64,000 nucleotides of DNA from UBA5070 sp035352895 (GTDB taxonomy: Bacteria; Fibrobacterota; Fibrobacteria; UBA5070), in contig DAOPYN010000008.1 of the NCBI GenBank assembly GCA_035352895.1, forward strand, positions 1 through 64,000. The letters are read 5' to 3'. The notes under the pieces are model-generated. The model made no database searches. It had not been told where the DNA came from and saw only the letters and a program-made list of their open reading frames with translations. Shown piece after piece: positions 59,519 through 64,000 of this stretch. Made by a program: the position numbers and the translations under genes. The stretch's first letter is position 1. Every line of letters starts with the position of its first letter.

Positions 59519-62500
59519 AACCAGTCGTCGGGGGTCTGGACCCGCACGCCCACCTTCACCAGCTGATTGGTCATCACGGGCATGGGGCTGCCGTCCTGCT
59601 TGACGTAGGCCACGATCCTCCACAGGTAGACCCCGGAGGCCACCACCTTGCCGGTGTAGGCCCGATGGTTCCACTGGAGCATGATGGAAATGCGATCGAT
59701 CTGGTCGCGCTCCATGGCATCCAGGTCGGCCTGGGTGATGTCGAGGTTGCGCGAGGTCACGAAGGTGCCCACGTTGTCGTAGATGTAGAGGATCATCCGC
59801 GCCGGACGGTTGATGTAGAGGGTGGGCCCGTTGCAGTACTCGTCGCGCGGACAGGCATCGCGCACCGTGGACGAATTGGTCACGTACCCGGACCCGGGCT
59901 CCCACCATTCCATCCCGTTGGCGGATCCATCCGCGCTGCGGCGCCCCTTGGTGGCCTTGATGAGGATCTCGCTCTTGGCCACGCGGTTGGCTTCCGATTG
60001 GGGGATCTTGGGAATCCGCGAAGGCGCCGTGGTCTGCACCAGGAAGGGACGCTGCGCGCCCACCACGGGGGTGGACCAGTGCTGGCTCGAGCTGTCCACG
60101 CGGTTGCCGCGATCGTCGACGATTCCCGCCACGAAGCGGACCCGGAGGTCCGGCCGCACGCTGCCCGAGTCGCCGGGAGGAACCAGGAACCAATACGATC
60201 CGTCGGGAAGCCTGCGGATGGAATCGGCCGGCACCTTCACCCAGATGCGGCTTGCGGAGTCGCAGGTGGAACGCACGCCCGGGCAACGCAGGATCTCCAG
60301 CCAATCCTTCTGCTTGGAGAAGTCGGTCCGCTCCGAAGGACGGATCACCAAGGTATCCCAATCCCTGTAGTTCTCGACGCGGTGCACCACCGCCGACACG
60401 ATCACGGGCGGAACCTTCTCGCCGATCTTGAAGGTATCGAGGAAAGTGCGCACCGAGTCGCCGGAACCGACGCGCCACTGCGAACGCATCACCCCGTTCT
60501 GGAGGGAATCGAATCCCGTCATCCCGAAGGCGAACGGAGGCTGGACGGGCACCAGGAAGCGCGTGCTGTCCAACTTCCCGGGACGCGCGACCGCGAAGAG
60601 CAGCCGCCCCAGGGAATCCCGCAGGGGCCTGCCGTCGATTCCCACAACGGAGTCGCCCAGGACGTTGGTGAGGGGGTAGCCGGAAAGATCCTTGAGGACA
60701 CGACCGGCGGAGTCCGTCAGCACGGTACCGGGGACCACCCAGAAGGTGTCCCGGCCCACCACCACGGGCTTGCCTCGGGAAGGCCCAGCGTAGTAGGGGT
60801 TGGCGGAATCGGGCCTCATGGAGGTGCGGCCGGAGTCGCTGAAAGCCATGTCGAATCGAGGCAGATCGGTTCCCCACGGCGAATCCAATTCCACCACCAG
60901 GCCATCCACCCGCCCATCGCCGTTGCGGTCCACGTAGTAGGACTGCACCACCTTCACCGGCTCCACGTTCACCCGGTGCACGTCGCAACCCACGTTCCCC
61001 ACGTCGTCCTCGAAGCAACGCCGGATGGTGTCGGAACCAGGACGGGGAATGGTCTTGGTGGTTCCCACCACCCAGGTCTTGCCACCGTCCGAGATCTGGT
61101 GGGTGACGGGAATCCTCCCGGTCACCACGTTCGCTCCATTGGGAGGATTCAGGATCTCCACCACGGGGATGGATTGCTTGAGATCGATCCAGCCCGTGTC
61201 GTATCCGTAGTTGCCCAAGGCGTCGTGCGCCTCGACCGGCACGGGAAACAGACCGTCGCCCTTGAAGTTGGTGACCACCTTGAAGGTGTCCACCTTGACG
61301 CTCCAGGTCTTCCCGGCGGCGTCCAAGCTGGAATCGCGGACCCAGTAGTAGACCGTGTCCACGCCGAATCGCGTGCGGGCGCGGTCGCCCCACCAGGTCG
61401 TGTCCTTGTCAGGGGCATGGGGGTTCTTCCCGACGATCTTGAAGACCTGGACCACGGGAGGGACCAGATCCGCCCAGACGGTATGGGTGTCGCAGCCGAC
61501 GTTGCCGGCCGTGTCCGTGAAGCAGCGAGGGATGCGGTTCCAACCGTTCACCAGCAGGGTGTCCGAAGGCTTCTGCGCCTTTCCGTCCACGGTCCATTCC
61601 ACGCGTTGGATGGCCTGGTTGGTGCGTGCGGAATCCACCGGGATCACGATCTTCACGTCGGGCGGGACGTTGGAGTTGCGGATGATCAACGTCAGCAGGG
61701 AATCCGTACCCAGGTCGGCACCCAGGGGACGGCGCAGAACCAGGTGGACCACGCGATCGGGCCCGACCTTGCCGTCGTTGTACAGCAGGACTCGGAAGGT
61801 CCCGGAGGTGGTGCCGGTGTCGATGCGTACGCCGTAGGCGCTGTCGGGGACCATCAGCACGCCCTTGGCCAAGCCGCGCTTGGAATCCAGGACGAGATCC
61901 GACAACGCGACGGAATCGGAGACCGGATCCAGGCGGATGGGAAGGTCGGCGAAGCCGGAAACGTCCCGGACCACCAGGGTGTCGCGGGCGAAGGAGAGCT
62001 TGGGACGATCGTCGCCCTGGCGGATCAGGATCCGCTCGCGGTCGTGGACCGGATCGGGAGTGACCACCTTGTCGTCGCGGAAAGTCCCCCACGAAAGCAC
62101 CACATCCTGGTCGGGACCGTAGCGACCGTCGTGCAGGATGGTGACCTCGACGGCGGTGGTCCGGCTCAGGGCCGGGAAGGTGAAGTCGGGCTGGAGGCGG
62201 TAGTGCTTGCCCGCGATGGCCGAGCCACCGACGGACTTCACCGTGCCCACGATCCCGATCAGGGAAAGCCTGTCAAGATCCAGCATCACCCGCACCAGGG
62301 TGTCCTTCTCGCGGACCACCAGGAGACTGTCGCGGAAGCGCACCACCGGAGGCGGATCGACGTTGACGATCCGGATGGTGAGCTTGGACGGTTCGATCAG
62401 CTGGATGTTGTCGACGTTGTTGGGCAGGAGATTGAGCCTCACCTGAAGGGTGTCGGAGAAGATGCTGTCGCGCATCGGGACCAGCCACAGGGTGTCGAGG

Positions 62501-64000
62501 GTGTCGAAGGCGGCGAAGTGCGCGACGGAATCCGACATGCGGAAGGTCCGCCCCGCCAGCGCCGTGGTGAGGGCCGTATCCACCTTCACCTCGATCGTGG
62601 TGGCCACGGAGGAACTGCGGGTGAGACGGACCACCACGGGAACGCGCCCGCCCTGGTCCTCGCGCACCACCGTGTCGCGGCTGGCGAACAGGGCGTAGAC
62701 CTCCTTTTCGTCGGTGATCAGTCCGCTGGTGCGCCAACCGGAGGAGTCGGGACGGACCCAGGTGGTGTCCACGGTGTGGATCCGGACTCCGACCCGCCGC
62801 GGTGGCGTGTACGCGGCGATCCCCAAGGTGGAGACGCTCAGGGAATCGACCTTGGGGCCTGCGCCCAGGGTGTCGGAAGCGGAGGCCACCGCCACGTAGT
62901 CCAGACCCGCGACGGCGGTGCTGTCGAAGGTGCTCCACTGGAAGACCACCGGCACGCGGGAAGCCATACGTTGCCCGGTGGTGGGATCCACCAGGAAGAA
63001 CTGGAAGGGAAGCGGTCGGGTGGCGCCGGGGATCTCGGAGCGCTTCACCGATCCACCCTGGATGGCCAGACGGGGTTTGCGGACACCGGAAAGGATGGTT
63101 CCCAATCCCACGCTGTCCTTGGCGCTGGCTCCGCGCACGCTGTCCAAGGTCACGGTGAAGGAAACCGGCACCACGTAGCGGTCGTCGCCGATGGACATCA
63201 CGGCGAAGGAATCGCGAGCCACCGAGGCGCGCAGCACCAAGGTGGACACCGCGCCCACGTAGTCGGTTCCGCTCTTTGCGGTACCGTCGGTGGTGCGCCA
63301 GCGGAAGGAAATGGGCAGACCGCTGGATGTGGGTTTCCCTGTGCGGGGGTCGATCAGGCTCACGTGGAACCACATGGGCTTGCGGGAGCCGGGCACGGAA
63401 TCGCGGGCGGCCACCACGCTGTCCACCGAGAGGAACGGTTCCGGATCGTCGTCCAGGATGGTGCCCAATGCGTTGGAGACCCCCGGTTGCGCGTTGGGAT
63501 CGGAGGTCTGCAGGGACACCTTGATCAGACGATCGCTCTGGCGCTGGAGGTTCCCGATCACCGAATCGGCCACGAATTCCCTGGTCTTGGAGCCGGCCGG
63601 GATGGATTCCGTTCCGGAAGCGGCGACGAAGTCGGTTCCCAGACGCGCGGTGGAATCGGCCAATGTCCAGGCGAAGGAGGTTGCCACGCGGCTGGCGATG
63701 GGGTTGCCCGTGGCCGAATCCCGCAAGGCCGCGGTCATGGGGAAGGGACGGCGGAGGCTGTCGCCTTCCTGGACGGAATCCGGCAGCAGGACCATGCGTG
63801 GCTTCCCGAACTGGCTCAGGATGGTCCCGGTGGCGACCAGGCGGCTCACCCCGGTGGCGATGGACGACGCGTTGGATATCTTGACGGAAAACGTCAACGG
63901 CGGGCTGTAGCGGACGTCCGGCTTCACCGTCACCACCAGGGTGTCGGTGGTGGCCCCGACCGGCAGGGTGCAGGTCCCGGAAACCTGCACGAAATCCGCG
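59515..64000 (-). CDS. giant Calx-beta repeat surface protein (5' part outside the window)
   Basis: At least 1495 residues of a secreted multidomain protein; the gene continues beyond the right edge, so its start is not visible. About six Calx-beta-type modules come first (GTDFVAASGTESIPAGS...GTILDDDPEP, and later VREKDTLVRV... and VVRDVSGFADLPIRL). Then come two or three immunoglobulin-like modules with matching CFTDTAGNVGCDTH and CFEDDVGNVGCDVH segments. Around the last 100 residues comes a FlgD-Ig-like module (YIYDNVGTFV...VVASGVYLWRIVAYV), typical of large secreted proteins in this phylum. Its stop (CTA on plus, 59515-59517) overlaps the stop of the PHP gene. Confidence 0.85.
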   Translation of the reverse strand, partial: ADFVQVSGTCTLPVGATTDTLVVTVKPDVRYSPPLTFSVKISNASSIATGVSRLVATGTILSQFGKPRMVLLPDSVQEGDSLRRPFPMTAALRDSATGNPIASRVATSFAWTLADSTARLGTDFVAASGTESIPAGSKTREFVADSVIGNLQRQSDRLIKVSLQTSDPNAQPGVSNALGTILDDDPEPFLSVDSVVAARDSVPGSRKPMWFHVSLIDPRTGKPTSSGLPISFRWRTTDGTAKSGTDYVGAVSTLVLRASVARDSFAVMSIGDDRYVVPVSFTVTLDSVRGASAKDSVGLGTILSGVRKPRLAIQGGSVKRSEIPGATRPLPFQFFLVDPTTGQRMASRVPVVFQWSTFDSTAVAGLDYVAVASASDTLGAGPKVDSLSVSTLGIAAYTPPRRVGVRIHTVDTTWVRPDSSGWRTSGLITDEKEVYALFASRDTVVREDQGGRVPVVVRLTRSSSVATTIEVKVDTALTTALAGRTFRMSDSVAHFAAFDTLDTLWLVPMRDSIFSDTLQVRLNLLPNNVDNIQLIEPSKLTIRIVNVDPPPVVRFRDSLLVVREKDTLVRVMLDLDRLSLIGIVGTVKSVGGSAIAGKHYRLQPDFTFPALSRTTAVEVTILHDGRYGPDQDVVLSWGTFRDDKVVTPDPVHDRERILIRQGDDRPKLSFARDTLVVRDVSGFADLPIRLDPVSDSVALSDLVLDSKRGLAKGVLMVPDSAYGVRIDTGTTSGTFRVLLYNDGKVGPDRVVHLVLRRPLGADLGTDSLLTLIIRNSNVPPDVKIVIPVDSARTNQAIQRVEWTVDGKAQKPSDTLLVNGWNRIPRCFTDTAGNVGCDTHTVWADLVPPVVQVFKIVGKNPHAPDKDTTWWGDRARTRFGVDTVYYWVRDSSLDAAGKTWSVKVDTFKVVTNFKGDGLFPVPVEAHDALGNYGYDTGWIDLKQSIPVVEILNPPNGANVVTGRIPVTHQISDGGKTWVVGTTKTIPRPGSDTIRRCFEDDVGNVGCDVHRVNVEPVKVVQSYYVDRNGDGRVDGLVVELDSPWGTDLPRFDMAFSDSGRTSMRPDSANPYYAGPSRGKPVVVGRDTFWVVPGTVLTDSAGRVLKDLSGYPLTNVLGDSVVGIDGRPLRDSLGRLLFAVARPGKLDSTRFLVPVQPPFAFGMTGFDSLQNGVMRSQWRVGSGDSVRTFLDTFKIGEKVPPVIVSAVVHRVENYRDWDTLVIRPSERTDFSKQKDWLEILRCPGVRSTCDSASRIWVKVPADSIRRLPDGSYWFLVPPGDSGSVRPDLRVRFVAGIVDDRGNRVDSSSQHWSTPVVGAQRPFLVQTTAPSRIPKIPQSEANRVAKSEILIKATKGRRSADGSANGMEWWEPGSGYVTNSSTVRDACPRDEYCNGPTLYINRPARMILYIYDNVGTFVTSRNLDITQADLDAMERDQIDRISIMLQWNHRAYTGKVVASGVYLWRIVAYVKQDGSPMPVMTNQLVKVGVRVQTPDDWF

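Overview
The window is GC-rich, densely coded bacterial chromosome with no phage, insertion sequence, rRNA or CRISPR array. Two protein types place it in or near the Fibrobacterota: a TIGR02147-family protein (957-1700) and a C-terminal FISUMP domain (Fibrobacter major paralogous domain) on a 1582-residue lipoprotein (6080-10828). This is inference from protein families. The double-membrane cell plan fits the lipoproteins, a probable outer-membrane beta-barrel, RseP and long secreted Calx-beta/FlgD-type proteins. The first ~900 bases are clearly richer in A+T than the rest.

Layout. 1-11.4 kb is an accessory, surface-oriented region: a small membrane protein, the TIGR02147 protein just behind a perfect 48-bp palindrome, a coiled-coil-like lipoprotein built of nested repeats, a frameshifted gene remnant, an NAPE-PLD-like hydrolase and the repeat-rich FISUMP lipoprotein. 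11.4-17 kb is a five-gene dipeptide/oligopeptide-type ABC transporter operon on the minus strand with a strong terminator. 17.1-23.4 kb is a tightly packed minus-strand operon: lipoprotein, outer-membrane protein, DUF4912, GH57 branching-type enzyme, NUDIX. 23.6-35.6 kb is mostly plus strand: topoisomerase III, NUDIX, DUF1015, (trxB on minus), a TM2-pilin fusion, ferredoxin-NADP reductase, an S9 peptidase, a DEAD-box helicase, DUF192 and a flippase-like membrane protein.

35.6-41.3 kb on minus carries an SDR, a VOC protein, tRNA-Gly(CCC), and the operon coaD - rhomboid - unknown - GspE/PilB ATPase. 41.3-45.6 kb on plus holds PEP carboxylase, an ABM protein and an iron-type alcohol dehydrogenase with an altered metal site. 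45.6-50.7 kb has a DUF4405 membrane protein, a PNPOx-MarR pair behind a palindromic operator, an RsuA/RluB-type pseudouridine synthase, a TPR protein and DUF116. 51.0-57.5 kb on minus holds the TIGR03915/TIGR03916 DNA-repair-associated pair, a receiver-HATPase fusion, rseP, dxr and an inositol-monophosphatase-like gene. 57.6-59.5 kb is a zinc-ribbon protein and a PHP/CehA-type hydrolase. The window ends inside a very large Calx-beta surface protein on minus.

Most unusual: (1) four short hairpins share the loop sequence AGCGAAGCGA but have different, self-complementary stems; (2) two ~50-bp intergenic palindromes share a GTARGG core; (3) a palindromic repeat encodes the last codons and stop of trxB; (4) two convergent gene pairs each share one CTAG as both stop codons; (5) a receiver domain is fused to an RsbW-like ATPase in the dxr-rseP gene string; (6) a TM2 domain is fused to a pilin-like segment without a prepilin peptidase site.
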